Below, one piece after another: positions 1 through 11,700 of a DNA stretch of 64,000 nt. The first letter of the stretch is position 1, and each line of letters begins with the position of its first letter. The stretch comes from Christensenella hongkongensis (lineage in GTDB: Bacteria > Bacillota > Clostridia > Christensenellales > Christensenellaceae). The stretch is from contig NZ_LAYJ01000068.1 of NCBI RefSeq assembly GCF_000981035.1, positions 1 through 64,000 of the forward strand, in the 5' to 3' direction. Both the position numbers and the translations under genes were made by a program. The notes under the pieces were generated by a model. That model made no database searches and had not been told where the DNA came from. It saw only the letters and a list, made by a program, of their open reading frames with translations.

Positions 1-323
<323 letters not shown>

Positions 324-404
324 TACTTTTTTCTCCTTATTACTTGTTACTTTTCGCTATACTGTTTCTTTTGCCTGCGCGTTCATTTCGCGACGCATTC
401 AGGC

Positions 405-2483
405 TTATTTCTTTTCTCCGGTGATTTTTTCCACCATGCTCTTCGGAACCGGTTCATAATGGTCAAACTGCATTGTGAACTGTCCGCGGCCCTGCGTCCT
501 GGAACGAAGGTCCGTTGCATAGCCAAACATTTCTGAAAGAGGCACCATCGCGCGGATGATCTGTCCGCCGCCGCGTGCTTCCGTACCTTCGATACGTCCA
601 CGACGCGAGTTTACGTTACCCATAACGTCGCCGAGGTATTCCTCAGGTACAACGACTTCAACCTTCATCATCGGCTCAAGCAGGATGCTGCCGCCCTTTG
701 CGAACGCTTCCTTGATCGCCATGGAACCTGCGATCTTAAACGCCATTTCAGAAGAGTCAACCTCGTGGTAAGAACCGTCGACCAGCGTTACCTTAAAGTC
801 CATAACCTCGAATCCGCCGATCAGGCCGCTCTTTGCAGCTTCCTGAATACCGTTGTCGATGGACGGGATATATTCCTTCGGAATCGATCCGCCAACGATT
901 TTACTTTCAAAAATATAACCGCTGCCCGGCTCCAAAGGCTCCACGTGGATTTTACAATGACCATACTGGCCCTTACCACCCGACTGGCGGACATACTTGC
1001 CTTCCACGTCGACCGGCTTTGTCATGGTCTCGCGGTAGGAAACCTGAGGCTTACCAACCGAAGCTTCCACCTTAAATTCACGAAGCATACGGTCTACGAT
1101 GATCTCCAGATGCAGTTCGCCCATACCTGCGATAATCGTCTGGCCCGTCTCCTCGTCCGTATAAGCACGGAACGTCGGATCTTCTTCTGCCAGCTTTTGC
1201 AGCGCTACGGACATTTTTTCCTGTCCCGCTTTGGTCTTGGGCTCGATAGCAACCTGGATAACCGGATCCGGGAACACCATGTTCTCAAGAATAATCTGCT
1301 GTTTGTCGTCGCACAGCGTATCGCCTGTTCCAACATCTTTGAAGCCGACTGCCGCTGCGATATCGCCAGCTTCGACCTCGTCTACTTCTTCCCTGTGGTT
1401 TGCGTGCATACGCAGGATACGTCCGATTCTCTCGCGCTTTCCTTTTGTGGAATTGAGCACGTAAGAACCGCTTCTCACCTTACCGGAATAGACGCGGAAG
1501 AACGCAAGCTTACCAACAAACGGATCTGCCATAATTTTGAACGCAAGCGCTGCGAACGGACCGTTTGTGTCCGCCGGACGCTCGATTTCTTCATCCGTGC
1601 CCGGCTTGATTCCCTTGATTGGGGGAACGTCGAGCGGGGATGGCATAAGCTCTACGATTTTATCGAGCAAAGGCTGAACGCCTTTGTTCCTGTAAGCGCT
1701 GCCGCAGCATACCGGAATAATCGAACCTGCGATTGTACCTTTGCGCAGCACTTTGATGATTTCATCCTTTGAGATTTCTTCGCCCGCAAAATATTTTTCC
1801 ATAATGGATTCGTCGTGATCCGCTACTGCTTCAATCAGCTTTTCACGGTATTCGTCCGCCATGTCTTTCATGTCGTCCGGGATATCCACCACGTCGAATT
1901 TCGTACCTGTCGGATCATCTTCCGGATATACGACCGCCTTCATCTCAACGAGGTCAACGATACCCGAGAAAGTGTCTTCCACGCCAATCGGCAGCTGAAG
2001 CGGCACAGGATTTGCGCCAAGTCTCTCCCTGATCATGTCGACAACATTGTAGAAGTCAGCACCCATGATATCCATTTTATTGACAAACGCCATACGCGGT
2101 ACGCCATAGCCCTCCGCCTGTCTCCAAACGGTTTCAGACTGTGGCTCTACGCCGCCTTTCGCGCAAAAAACCGCAACAGCACCATCAAGCACGCGCAGCG
2201 AACGTTCAACTTCTACCGTGAAGTCAACGTGTCCGGGCGTATCGATGATATTGATCTGGTGGCCCTCCCACTGCGTCGTTGTAGCAGCAGAAGTGATCGT
2301 GATACCTCTTTCCTGTTCCTGTTCCATCCAGTCCATGACCGCATTACCGTCATGTGTATCGCCGATCTTATATGTCCTGCCCGTATAAAACAGGATACGT
2401 TCGGTGGCAGTGGTTTTACCGGCGTCGATATGCGCCATAATACCAATATTTCTTACCTTTTCAAGTGGAAATTTTCCAGCCAT
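405..2483 (-). CDS. fusA: Elongation factor G
   Basis: EF-G is the ribosomal translocase GTPase. The 692-residue length is normal. Visible motifs are G1 AHIDAGKTT (residues 17-25), [11 protein letters not shown] near 60, DTPGHVDF near 82 and [10 protein letters not shown] near 136. The C-terminal domains IV and V contain [11 protein letters not shown] and [13 protein letters not shown]. The ATG at 2483 has AAGGAG five nucleotides upstream. It sits between rpsG and tuf as in most bacterial str operons. The 363 nt separating it from rpsG is unusually long and structured, so fusA-tuf may also have its own control. Confidence 0.98.
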   Translation of the reverse strand: MAGKFPLEKVRNIGIMAHIDAGKTTATERILFYTGRTYKIGDTHDGNAVMDWMEQEQERGITITSAATTTQWEGHQINIIDTPGHVDFTVEVERSLRVLDGAVAVFCAKGGVEPQSETVWRQAEGYGVPRMAFVNKMDIMGADFYNVVDMIRERLGANPVPLQLPIGVEDTFSGIVDLVEMKAVVYPEDDPTGTKFDVVDIPDDMKDMADEYREKLIEAVADHDESIMEKYFAGEEISKDEIIKVLRKGTIAGSIIPVCCGSAYRNKGVQPLLDKIVELMPSPLDVPPIKGIKPGTDEEIERPADTNGPFAALAFKIMADPFVGKLAFFRVYSGKVRSGSYVLNSTKGKRERIGRILRMHANHREEVDEVEAGDIAAAVGFKDVGTGDTLCDDKQQIILENMVFPDPVIQVAIEPKTKAGQEKMSVALQKLAEEDPTFRAYTDEETGQTIIAGMGELHLEIIVDRMLREFKVEASVGKPQVSYRETMTKPVDVEGKYVRQSGGKGQYGHCKIHVEPLEPGSGYIFESKIVGGSIPKEYIPSIDNGIQEAAKSGLIGGFEVMDFKVTLVDGSYHEVDSSEMAFKIAGSMAIKEAFAKGGSILLEPMMKVEVVVPEEYLGDVMGNVNSRRGRIEGTEARGGGQIIRAMVPLSEMFGYATDLRSRTQGRGQFTMQFDHYEPVPKSMVEKITGEKK

Positions 2484-2846
2484 TGTTTCTCCTTTCCATT
2501 CTGATAAAAATTTATAAAAACATTTTTATTTTACCCTAACAGTACTATTTTACCTTATTACGATGAAAAATACTGCAATTTCATAAAATGTTTACCGTCT
2601 GTTTACACCAAATTCACAGTGAAACAAACGGCAACAATACCGCGTTTTCCATGACACACGCTGCCGTGTGTTCGCTTGCCACAGCACACCAATCCTGTTC
2701 TGTCCCTTCCGGGCAAAGGCCGCGGCCCTGACCTCGTTCTTATGCCTTCATAAGGTCTCTGTTTAACGGCACTAACGGTTTTAAGAGCAAAATACGCTCC
2801 TAAAACCGCTTCCTGACCATTTCATGAAATTTTAAGATACGCTTCC
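2484..2846 (-). other. Long structured spacer between rpsG and fusA, no gene
   Basis: No credible reading frame is present. The DNA holds several inverted repeats. The strongest is CGGTTTTAAGAGC / GCTCCTAAAACCG (2776-2788 with 2796-2808, one mismatch). Others are ACACACG/CGTGTGT near 2650, a GGCCGCGGCC self-complementary stretch near 2720, and CTTATG/CATAAG near 2740. None of the hairpins ends in a clean U-run, so they do not look like plain terminators. An RNA element or a leader of fusA is possible. I cannot assign it to a known RNA family. Confidence 0.5.
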
Positions 2847-3317
2847 TTACCAGCGATAGTGTGCAAACGCCTTGTTTGCTTCCGCCATCTTGTGCATATC
2901 TTCTTTCTTCTTAACGCTTGCGCCCGTATTGTTTGCAGCATCCATGATTTCCGCCGCGAGACGTTCCCTCATCGTGCGCTCACTGCGTTTGTTTGAGAAC
3001 AGTGCCAGCCAACGGATTGCCAGTGTCTGACGGCGCTCCGGACGAACCTCCATCGGAACCTGGTAGGTCGCACCACCCACACGCCTTGCCTTAACTTCGA
3101 GTACAGGCATTATGTTTTCCATGCAGGCATTGAATACTTCAATCGCATCCTTGCCTGTTTTTTCTTTGATTATTTCAAAAGCGTCATAGCAAATTCTCTG
3201 GGATGTACCACGCTTGCCATCAACCATGATCTGGTTGATCAGCTTCGTCAGCACCGTGCTGTTGTACATCGGATCCGCTATTACCTCACGCTTTGGAACT
3301 CCACCACGTCTAGGCAT
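2847..3317 (-). CDS. rpsG: 30S ribosomal protein S7
   Basis: S7 nucleates assembly of the 30S head by binding 16S rRNA. At 156 residues it has the usual length. The N-terminus [16 protein letters not shown] and the segments [18 protein letters not shown] and [19 protein letters not shown] are textbook S7. The ATG has AAGGAGG seven or eight bases upstream. It follows rpsL after a 178-nt gap, longer than usual, which may hold regulatory RNA; nothing specific could be recognised there. Confidence 0.98.
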   Translation of the reverse strand: MPRRGGVPKREVIADPMYNSTVLTKLINQIMVDGKRGTSQRICYDAFEIIKEKTGKDAIEVFNACMENIMPVLEVKARRVGGATYQVPMEVRPERRQTLAIRWLALFSNKRSERTMRERLAAEIMDAANNTGASVKKKEDMHKMAEANKAFAHYRW

Positions 3318-3495
3318 TGAAAAGCCCTCCTTATATTAAAAGAATCATTTACCATTCCACACGAACGGGAAAATCCCCGCCCATTTCCAGAAAACTCCCA
3401 ACTGCAAAATCAGCATTTTCGCAGCCGGTCCAGGAAAATCCCGCTATGCTCTGCGGCATACGCAGGAAAGATACGCCACTAATCAGGGCGATATC

Positions 3496-3870
3496 TTATT
3501 TCTTGGGCATTTTCGCACCGTAGCACGAACGCGATTGTTTTCTGTCTGCAACGCCGGCCGTATCAAGCGCCCCGCGTACTATATGATATCTTACACCAGG
3601 CAAGTCTTTTACCCTGCCGCCTCTGATGAGGACAACGCTATGTTCCTGCAGGTTGTGACCGATTCCCGGAATGTAAGCCGTACCTTCCATGCCATTTACA
3701 AGGCGAACCCTTGCAATTTTACGCAAAGCAGAGTTAGGTTTCTTAGGAGTCATCGTCCTAACCGCCAAACACACGCCTCTCTTCTGAGGACACTGTTTTA
3801 AAATAGGCGAATTCGATTTCGAAACCTGGGATTTTCTGCCTTTTTTTACCAGTTGGTTAATGGTAGGCAT
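3496..3870 (-). CDS. rpsL: 30S ribosomal protein S12
   Basis: S12 sits at the decoding centre and affects fidelity. Its 124 residues match the family. The conserved loop [11 protein letters not shown] (residues 41-51) carries Lys at position 43, equivalent to E. coli Lys42, and [25 protein letters not shown] follows. The streptomycin-sensitive residues are therefore intact. The ATG is preceded by AAGGTGCG. It lies 72 nt downstream of the L7Ae-like gene, the order normal for Firmicutes. Confidence 0.98.
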   Translation of the reverse strand: MPTINQLVKKGRKSQVSKSNSPILKQCPQKRGVCLAVRTMTPKKPNSALRKIARVRLVNGMEGTAYIPGIGHNLQEHSVVLIRGGRVKDLPGVRYHIVRGALDTAGVADRKQSRSCYGAKMPKK

Positions 3871-3942
3871 ACACGCACCTTCCTTTCTTCCTTATCAATT
3901 CTAATTGTTATGGCTCAAATTCTCCGCAACCCATGAAGAGAA

Positions 3943-4191
3943 TTAATTTTTGATGATAGCCGCGCAGGCCGCTGAAACTTCAATTCCGCACTGCCTTCCA
4001 AGCTCGCGCATCGATTCCACATACACCACATGGATGTCTTGCTCGCCGATGGCCTCAAGGATACGCTCCTTGATATGCTCCTCCGCGTCGTCTGCGATAT
4101 ACACCGCCGAAACATCGTCCGCATCAAGTCCGCGCAGCAGTTGTTTTAGCCCAACCACCTTGTTTTCAGCGTTTTTCAGTTCATCATACAT
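3943..4191 (-). CDS. L7Ae/YbxF-family RNA-binding protein
   Basis: Small L7Ae-fold protein of 82 residues, of the type found between rpoC and rpsL in Firmicutes (YbxF/RplGB family, which binds kink-turn RNA). The visible pattern is KNAENKVVGLKQLLRGL, AVYIADDAEEHIKERIL and the C-terminal LGRQCGIEVSAACAAII, the usual cap of the fold. An in-frame TTG at 4206 would add five residues, but GAGGTG lies seven bases upstream of the ATG at 4191, so that start is preferred. It is probably co-transcribed with rpsL. The precise ribosomal or RNA-binding role is inferred from family and place. Confidence 0.9.
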   Translation of the reverse strand: MYDELKNAENKVVGLKQLLRGLDADDVSAVYIADDAEEHIKERILEAIGEQDIHVVYVESMRELGRQCGIEVSAACAAIIKN

Positions 4192-4241
4192 GATTACACA
4201 CCTCAAAAAAACGCAAAAAGCGCGCCTAAATATAATATCAC

Positions 4242-5042
4242 TTAAATGTTCATATTGTCAAGCGTTTCCTCGTCCTCATCTTCCTCGATTTCGAGATTAC
4301 GCTGCGGTTTCAAACATTCGTACGTCTTTTTCTTGGAGAAAAACACACGCGGCATTCCGTTCGTCGTCTGGAAAAAGAACCAGCCACGGTCCAGCATCTG
4401 CTTGATCAGCTTAATTTCCCGCAGGTCTATCCTGACCTTTTTCGCTATTTTCTTTTCATATGCGGCAGCCATGTTCTTTCCAAGGAAATATCCGGCAAGC
4501 CCCATCAGTATCACAAGCAGATACGGCATGAAAACAAACCAGTTTGCAAGCGGCCCGCTGATCTGCGGGATCATCAGCAAAACAAATCCCGCAATCACAA
4601 ACAGGATCAGAATCCCCATTTGCATAAAATCAATCCTGCGGAATGCCTTCCTGCATTCTTTGCCAATACTCACCTGCATTGTGAGGAGCGATCCGACAGG
4701 CGTACGCACCTTTTTCCCAAGCCCAAAAATCAGGCCTTTTTCCGCGTACGGCTCCGAATGCGCAATTTCAAACGTCGCATATCCATCCATTTCCTCAGGC
4801 TCTTCGCTTTTGCAAAACTGGCATTTACCGGTGGAATGGAGCTCGTCAATGTTGTTTGGAAGGTAGGATAACGTGGTTTTCCAGTTGGAAAGCGCCTTCT
4901 CCTTTGCCTCCGGCGTTTTCAGCGTACTGATATAGCACTGATAGCAGCCGTTTCTCCCCAGCCACTCGCACAGCTCGCTGTCCGCGATCGGGCACATTTT
5001 CTTCGGGTCGCTGCCCTGACCCGTTTGGTTCATATTGCTCAT
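4242..5042 (-). CDS. Unrecognised Cys-rich membrane protein inside the rpo-str cluster
   Basis: I do not recognise a family for this 266-residue protein. The N-terminal ~80 residues contain six cysteines: C17, C25, C33-x2-C36 and C74-x2-C77. The two CxxC pairs suggest a metal site or redox centre. Two adjacent hydrophobic segments follow (about residues 143-162 and 167-190). After them comes a basic region KKIAKKVRIDLREIKLIKQ and a C-terminal part that ends in a very acidic stretch (EIEEDEDEE). It lies between rpoC and the L7Ae-like gene, where most Firmicutes have nothing. A terminator-like hairpin separates it from rpoC, so it may be expressed separately. Confidence 0.75.
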   Translation of the reverse strand: MSNMNQTGQGSDPKKMCPIADSELCEWLGRNGCYQCYISTLKTPEAKEKALSNWKTTLSYLPNNIDELHSTGKCQFCKSEEPEEMDGYATFEIAHSEPYAEKGLIFGLGKKVRTPVGSLLTMQVSIGKECRKAFRRIDFMQMGILILFVIAGFVLLMIPQISGPLANWFVFMPYLLVILMGLAGYFLGKNMAAAYEKKIAKKVRIDLREIKLIKQMLDRGWFFFQTTNGMPRVFFSKKKTYECLKPQRNLEIEEDEDEETLDNMNI

Positions 5043-5095
5043 TAATTCCTAAACCCCTTTTGAGACGGGCGCTGTTTGCGCCCTGATAAAATAAC

Positions 5096-5122
5096 GGGCA
5101 GAGGTAAGTATAACCTCCGCCC
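5096..5122 (-). terminator. Intrinsic terminator-like hairpin after rpoC
   Basis: On the minus strand a ten-base-pair stem (GGGCGGAGGT with ACCTCTGCCC, seven-base loop) starts about 20 nt after the rpoC stop and is followed by GTTATTTTATC. A second GC-rich hairpin (GGGCGC/GCGCCC, 5067-5083) follows directly. Termination here may be partial, because genes downstream are on the same strand. Confidence 0.6.
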
Positions 5123-5142
5123 ACCATTTTCACAACATTTCT

Positions 5143-8100
5143 TTATATTTCCGTATCTGTGATATCCACATCGATCTGCGATGCGATGTCGTCGTTTACC
5201 ACATTTGAGATCACATCGATATTTTTATACCGCTTCATGCCTGTTCCGGCAGGAATCAGCTTACCGATAATGATGTTCTCCTTAAGCCCCAGCAGCGGAT
5301 CCACTTTTCCTTTGATCGCCGCCTCGGTGAGCACCCTTGTCGTTTCCTGGAAGGACGCTGCCGAAAGGAAGCTGTTTGTGGAAAGCGAAGCCTTCGTGAT
5401 TCCAAGGAGTACGCGCGAAGCCGTTGCCGGCTCTTTGCCCTCGCGGATCATTTGCTCGTTTTCCTTATCAAACTGGAAGATATCCACCAGTTCGCCCGGA
5501 AGCATACTGGTATCTCCCGCATCCTCAATCTTACACTTCTTGAGCATCTGGCGAACGATGATCTCCAGATGCTTGTCGGAAATCTCAACGCCCTGCATCC
5601 GGTACACCATCTGTACTTCCTTGAGCAGATACTCCTGAACGCCCTTGACGCCCTTGATTTTCAGGATGTCATTCGGGTTAATCGAGCCTTCCGTCAGCTC
5701 GTCGCCCGCTTCGATCACCTGTCCATCCGTCACGGTAACGCGCGAACCATAAGGGATCAAATATGTTTTTGCTTCTCCGGCGTCATTGGCAACCGTGATC
5801 TCGCGCTTTTTACGCGTGTCGTTGATCGCAACTGTTCCGGCGATTTCAGAGATGACCGCAAGTCCGCGCGGCTTTCTTGCCTCAAACAGCTCTTCTACAC
5901 GGGGAAGGCCCTGTGTGATATCGCCGCCGGCGACGCCGCCCGTATGGAACGTCCTCATGGTAAGCTGCGTACCAGGCTCGCCGATGGACTGCGCCGCGAT
6001 AACGCCTACCGCTTCGCCGATATCCACTTTGTTGCCCGTCGCCATATTCGCGCCGTAGCACTTTGCGCACACACCGTGCTCGCTTTTGCACGTAAACACG
6101 GTACGGATATATACTTCTTCGATGCCTGCCTTTACAATCTGAGACGCAATCTCGCTTGTAATCAGTTCGTTCGCCTTAATGATTACGTTTCCGTCAGAAT
6201 CGATCACATCCTGAGACGTATAACGTCCCCTGATCCTGTCTTCGAGCGGCTCAATAACCTCTTTGCCGTTCGTGTTGGTCAGTTTCCTGATCGGCACGCC
6301 CTGCACCTGTTCTCCAAGGTTCTCAAAGCAGTCGATTTCGCGGATGATCACATTATGCGATACATCTACGAGCCTGCGCGTAAGGTAACCCGAGTCGGCT
6401 GTACGGAGCGCCGTATCCGCAAGACCTTTTCTCGCGCCGTGCGAGGAAATAAAGTACTCCAGAACGGTAAGGCCCTCACGGAAGTTTGCCCTGATCGGAA
6501 TCTCGATGATCTCACCATTCGGATCGGCCATCAGTCCGCGCATACCGGCCAGCTGCCTGATCTGGTTCGTGGAACCACGCGCACCGGAATTTGCCATCAT
6601 GTAGATTGGATTGAATTTATCGAGGCTCTTCATCAGAGCGTCCGTTACCTTATTGGTGGTTTCTTCCCAAACCTTAACGGCATTGTCTTTTTTCTCTTTT
6701 TCGGTCAGCAGGCCGCGCTTGTACTGCTTTTCGATTGTCAGTACGCGGTCCTCTGCTTCCTGGATCAGCTGTTTCTTGGCCGGCGGGATCTTGATGTCAG
6801 ATACGCTGACCGTAATCGCGCCGATCGTCGAATAGTGGAAGCCCTGCTTTTTGATCGCATCCAGAACATGCGATGTTTTTGTCGGCCCAAGCTTCGCAAA
6901 GCAAAGGTCTACCAGTTTGCCGAGCTGTTTCTTGTCGATCAGCTGGTCAACCTCAAATTTCAGTTCGTTTTCAGGCAGGCTGCGGTCCATATACCCAAGA
7001 TCCTGCGGAATCGCCTGATTGAAAATCACACGGCCCGTGGTCGTCTCGATAATGCCCGTCTTCATTTCCCCGTTCACCTCTTTGGTGACACGGATTTTAA
7101 CCATTGCCTGCAGGTCGATATTGCCTGTGTTGTACGCAAGGATCGCCTCGTCCGGCGAAGCAAAAATGCTTCCTTCGCCCTTTGCGCCTTCCCTGTGGAT
7201 TGTCAGGTAATACGATCCGATGACCATATCCTGCGTCGGCGAAACAACCGGTTTTCCATCCTGCGGCTTCAAAATATTGTTTGCCGCGAGCATCAGGAAC
7301 CTTGCTTCGCTTTGCGCTTCTACGGAAAGCGGTACGTGCACAGCCATTTGGTCGCCGTCAAAGTCGGCATTGTAGGCCGTACAAGCGAGCGGATGCAGCT
7401 TGATTGCGCGTCCCTCTACAAGCACCGGCTCAAACGCCTGGATGCCAAGCCTGTGCAGCGTAGGAGCACGGTTTAAGAGAACAGGATGTCCCTTGATTAC
7501 CTCTTCCAGCACGTCCCAAACCTCCGGGCGCACCTTCTCTACCATACGCTTTGCAGATTTAATGTTATGGGCAAAGCCTTCTTCCACAAGCTTTTTCATG
7601 ACGAAGGGCTTAAAGAGCTCAAGCGCCATTTCCTTGGGAAGCCCGCACTGGTACATCTTCAGTTCCGGCCCTACCACGATAACGCTACGTCCGGAATAGT
7701 CGACACGTTTTCCCAGAAGGTTCTGGCGGAAACGTCCCTGCTTACCACGCAGCATATCGGAAAGGGACTTTAACGGACGGTTGCCCGGGCCAGTTACCGG
7801 ACGCCCGCGCCTGCCGTTATCGATGAGCGCGTCCACCGCTTCCTGCAACATACGTTTTTCGTTCCTTACGATGATATCCGGCGCACGAAGCTGCAGCAGC
7901 CTGTTCAGGCGGTTGTTGCGGTTGATCACGCGGCGGTACAGGTCGTTGAGGTCAGACGTGGCAAAACGTCCGCCGTCAAGCTGTACCATAGGCCGAAGCT
8001 CGGGCGGAATTACCGGCACGACATCCATAATAATCCATTCCGGTTTATTCCCGGACTGGCGGAATGCCTCCACCACCTCAAGGCGCTTGATTGCGCGGAT

Positions 8101-8712
8101 GCGTTTCTGTCCCGTTGAAGTTTTCAGTTCCTCACGCAGTTCCTTTGCGGACGCGTCAAGGTCAACGTTCTTTAACAGTATCTTGACCGCTTCCGCGCCC
8201 ATTCCGGCAGAGAATGCTTCCTCGCCGAACTTTGCCTGCGCTTCGCGGTATTCCTTGTCTGTCAAAAGCTGCTTATACTCAAGGGGCGTTTCGCCCGGAT
8301 CCGTCACCACAAAAGCCGCAAAATAAAGCACCTTTTCCAGTGACCTCGGCGACATATCAAGGAGCAGTCCCATACGGGAAGGAATCCCCTTAAAATACCA
8401 GATATGCGAAACCGGAGCAGCCAGCTCAATGTGGCCCATACGCTCGCGGCGCACCTTAGCGCGCGTTACTTCAACGCCGCACTTTTCGCAAACGATACCC
8501 TTATAACGGATTCTTTTATATCTTCCGCAGTGACATTCCCAGTCCTTTGTCGGCCCGAAAATGCGTTCACAGAAAAGTCCGTCCTTTTCCGGTTTCAATG
8601 TGCGGTAGTTAATGGTTTCAGGCTTTTTAACCTCTCCCCTAGACCACTCGCGAATTTTCTCCGGAGACGCCAGACCTATCTGAATCGAATCAAAAGTGTT
8701 GAGTTCAAACAA
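5143..8712 (-). CDS. rpoC: RNA polymerase beta' subunit
   Basis: Largest catalytic subunit of RNA polymerase. The 1189-residue length suits a Firmicutes beta' without large insertions. The N-terminal zinc site [13 protein letters not shown]...CEKCG (about 60-80), the catalytic NADFDGD loop near 450 and the trigger/bridge region [16 protein letters not shown] near 915 are present. The second zinc-binding cluster, [13 protein letters not shown], is also there. The start is a TTG codon at 8712, with GGAG six bases before it; no ATG fits better. It follows rpoB by 61 nt. Confidence 0.98.
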   Translation of the reverse strand: MFELNTFDSIQIGLASPEKIREWSRGEVKKPETINYRTLKPEKDGLFCERIFGPTKDWECHCGRYKRIRYKGIVCEKCGVEVTRAKVRRERMGHIELAAPVSHIWYFKGIPSRMGLLLDMSPRSLEKVLYFAAFVVTDPGETPLEYKQLLTDKEYREAQAKFGEEAFSAGMGAEAVKILLKNVDLDASAKELREELKTSTGQKRIRAIKRLEVVEAFRQSGNKPEWIIMDVVPVIPPELRPMVQLDGGRFATSDLNDLYRRVINRNNRLNRLLQLRAPDIIVRNEKRMLQEAVDALIDNGRRGRPVTGPGNRPLKSLSDMLRGKQGRFRQNLLGKRVDYSGRSVIVVGPELKMYQCGLPKEMALELFKPFVMKKLVEEGFAHNIKSAKRMVEKVRPEVWDVLEEVIKGHPVLLNRAPTLHRLGIQAFEPVLVEGRAIKLHPLACTAYNADFDGDQMAVHVPLSVEAQSEARFLMLAANNILKPQDGKPVVSPTQDMVIGSYYLTIHREGAKGEGSIFASPDEAILAYNTGNIDLQAMVKIRVTKEVNGEMKTGIIETTTGRVIFNQAIPQDLGYMDRSLPENELKFEVDQLIDKKQLGKLVDLCFAKLGPTKTSHVLDAIKKQGFHYSTIGAITVSVSDIKIPPAKKQLIQEAEDRVLTIEKQYKRGLLTEKEKKDNAVKVWEETTNKVTDALMKSLDKFNPIYMMANSGARGSTNQIRQLAGMRGLMADPNGEIIEIPIRANFREGLTVLEYFISSHGARKGLADTALRTADSGYLTRRLVDVSHNVIIREIDCFENLGEQVQGVPIRKLTNTNGKEVIEPLEDRIRGRYTSQDVIDSDGNVIIKANELITSEIASQIVKAGIEEVYIRTVFTCKSEHGVCAKCYGANMATGNKVDIGEAVGVIAAQSIGEPGTQLTMRTFHTGGVAGGDITQGLPRVEELFEARKPRGLAVISEIAGTVAINDTRKKREITVANDAGEAKTYLIPYGSRVTVTDGQVIEAGDELTEGSINPNDILKIKGVKGVQEYLLKEVQMVYRMQGVEISDKHLEIIVRQMLKKCKIEDAGDTSMLPGELVDIFQFDKENEQMIREGKEPATASRVLLGITKASLSTNSFLSAASFQETTRVLTEAAIKGKVDPLLGLKENIIIGKLIPAGTGMKRYKNIDVISNVVNDDIASQIDVDITDTEI

Positions 8713-8773
8713 AGTAAACTCCTCTCCTCTCTACTATGTCAAAAATTTTCTATTTCTACCAAGTACCCTGCGC

Positions 8774-11700
8774 TTACAGATCGTCGTCGTCATCGAGCAC
8801 ATCCGTGTCGATGTTCAGGTCTTCCGTAATCTCTATGTCGTCGTCCATATCAGAAATCACATCGTCTGCAAAGTCGTCGTCAAAATCAATCTCCTCATCT
8901 TCAAGGAGGTCGATATCCGGCAGGTCAAGCTCGTCGATGGAAAGATCGTCGATATCCTCGATGACCATATCGCCCGCATCGAATTCTTCCTCGCCCTCCG
9001 GCAGGTCTTCCGCTCCGGCAATGTTGATGTCGATCGCCATTCCATCGTCCTCGTCCGCTTCCTTGATCGCGATTTCCCCGCGGTCTTCCGAAAGGACCTT
9101 GATGTCAAGGCCAAGGCTCTGCATTTCCTTAATGAGCACCTTGAACGATTCCGGAACGCCCGGCTCCGGGATATTCTCGCCTTTCACGATTGCTTCGTAC
9201 GTCTTAACACGCCCCACAACATCATCCGATTTTACCGTCAGGATTTCCTGCAATGTATTTGACGCGCCATACGCTTCAAGCGCCCAAACTTCCATTTCCC
9301 CAAAACGCTGTCCGCCAAATTGTGCTTTACCGCCCAGAGGCTGCTGCGTAACGAGAGAGTAAGGGCCTGTGGAACGTGCATGAATCTTGTCGTCAACCAG
9401 ATGATGCAGTTTCAGGATATACATGTAACCGACGGTAACACGGTTTTCGAACGGCTCGCCGCTGCGGCCGTCGTAAAGCACTGTTTTTCCGTCAGGCGAT
9501 AATCCGCTCTGTTCTAAAAGCTGCTCGATATCCTCCTCCGTAGCGCCGTCGAATACCGGCGTTGCCACGTTAAAGCCCAGCGCCTTCGCCGCCATGCCAA
9601 GGTGAACCTCCAGCACCTGCCCGATATTCATACGGGAAGGAACGCCCAGAGGGTTCAAAACAATATCAAGCGGCCTTCCGTCCGGCAGGAACGGCATATC
9701 CTCCATTGGAAGAATACGGGAAATAACACCCTTATTACCGTGGCGTCCGGCCATTTTGTCGCCCACGGATATTTTTCTTTTCTGCGCGATGTAAACGCGC
9801 ACCAGTTTATTGACTCCCGCCGTGAGCTCGTCCTTGTTCTCACGCGTGAATATTTTTACATCGACGACCACACCGCCTTCGCCGTGCGGCACCCTCAACG
9901 AGGTATCGCGAACCTCCCGCGCCTTCTCGCCAAAAATCGCGCGCAGCAGGCGCTCTTCCGCCGTAAGCTCGGTTTCGCCCTTGGGCGTCACCTTGCCGAC
10001 CAGAATATCGCCGCTTCTCACCTCCGCGCCAATGCGGATAATGCCGCGCGAGTCAAGATCCTTCAGGGCGTCCTCACCAACGTTTGGAATATCGCGGGTG
10101 ATTTCCTCCGGCCCAAGCTTGGTATCGCGGGCTTCCGCCTCATATTCCGCAACGTGGATTGAGGTAAGCACATCGTCCTTCACGAGACGCTCTGAAATCA
10201 GCATAGCGTCCTCGTAGTTGTAACCTTCCCATGTCATAAAGCCAATGAGCAGGTTCTTTCCAAGGCCAAGCTCTCCGTTCGCAGTGGACGGTCCGTCCGC
10301 CAGAACCTGTCCGGCTTCAATTTTCTGTCCTTCATAAACGATTGGGAGCTGATTGATACAGGTGCCCTGGTTGGAACGTGCAAACTTGATCAGATGGAAT
10401 TCCGATTCCGTTCCGTCGTCATTGCTGATTACGATATTTTTTGCGTCGACGCTCTTCACAACCCCGCTCTTCTTGGCAATCGAAAGTACGCCGGAATCGT
10501 ATGCTGCCTTATATTCCATACCGGTGCCGACCACAGGAGCCTCCGGGATTAGCAGCGGCACTGCCTGCCTCTGCATGTTGGAGCCCATCAGCGCACGGTT
10601 TGCGTCGTCATTTTCCAGGAACGGAATAAGCGACGTCGCCACCGAAACAAGCTGCTTCGGGGAAACGTCCATCAGGTCTACCTCGTTCCTCGACACTTCG
10701 ACAATCTGGTCGCGCACGCGGCACATAACGCGCTCATGCTCAAACACGCCGTCGTCGCCGAGCGGCTCGTTTGCCTGCGCCACGATGAGGTCTTCCTCCT
10801 GGTCCGCAGTCATATAACGGACCTTATCCGTTACAGCGCCCTTTTTCTTGTCGATCATGCGAAAAGGCGTTTCAATAAAGCCATATTCGTTTATCCTGGC
10901 ATATGTGGAAAGAGAACCGATAAGGCCGATGTTCGGCCCTTCAGGCGTCTCAATCGGGCACATACGTCCATAATGCGAGTGATGCACGTCGCGCACGTCA
11001 AAGCTTGCGCGATCACGGTTCAGGCCGCCCGGCCCAAGCGCCGACAATCTTCTTTTGTGCGTAAGCTCTGCAAGCGGGTTTGTCTGGTCCATGAACTGCG
11101 AAAGCTGCGATGAACCGAAGAATTCTTTGATCGAAGCCGTTACCGGCCTGATGTTGATCAGGTTGGAAGGCGTTGCAACGTCCATATCCTGGATGGACAT
11201 TCTTTCACGCACGACTCTTTCAAGCCTTGTAAGGCCAACCCTGATCTGGTTTTGCAGCAGTTCGCCCACGCTCCGCAGTCTCCTGTTTCCAAGGTGGTCG
11301 ATGTCATCCGTAAGGCCAAGCCCATGCTTCAGGCCAAGGAAATAGCTCACAGAAGCGAACATATCGTCAATGATGATATGCCGCGGAATCAGCACGGAAA
11401 CATTCGCGCTGAGTTCTTCTTTCAGCTTCTTGGTATCCGATCCGCACTCGTCAAGGATTTCCTTGAGTGCAGGATAATATACTTTTTCGTTGAGGCCAAC
11501 TGATTTGGGATCAAAGCTCAGGTACTTCTTCGCGTCTACAAAGCGGTTGCCGTGTACGCGCGCAATCTCTTCGCCTATTGAAAGATCAACATACGAAAGT
11601 CCCGCGTTTTCGATCTCCAAGGCAATTTTTTCCGTGATCACATCACCGGCGGCAACAAGAAGCTCCCCGGTGTCTTCATTGATCACGTTGCCTGCGGCAA

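Noticed and set aside
765-1772. 335-codon open frame on the plus strand opposite fusA
   Set aside because: It is the antisense of a highly conserved gene. The protein has no recognisable family and no ribosome site.
2690-2760. GGTCAGG...CCCGGAAGGG on the minus strand, also SRP-like
   Set aside because: It has the loop-like CCGGAAGG but the spacing and the flanking AGCAGC do not fit. It is kept only as an unexplained structured spacer.
5452-7476. 674-codon open frame on the plus strand opposite rpoC
   Set aside because: The length comes from the GC-biased third positions of rpoC on the other strand. The translation is rich in R, H and C without domain pattern.
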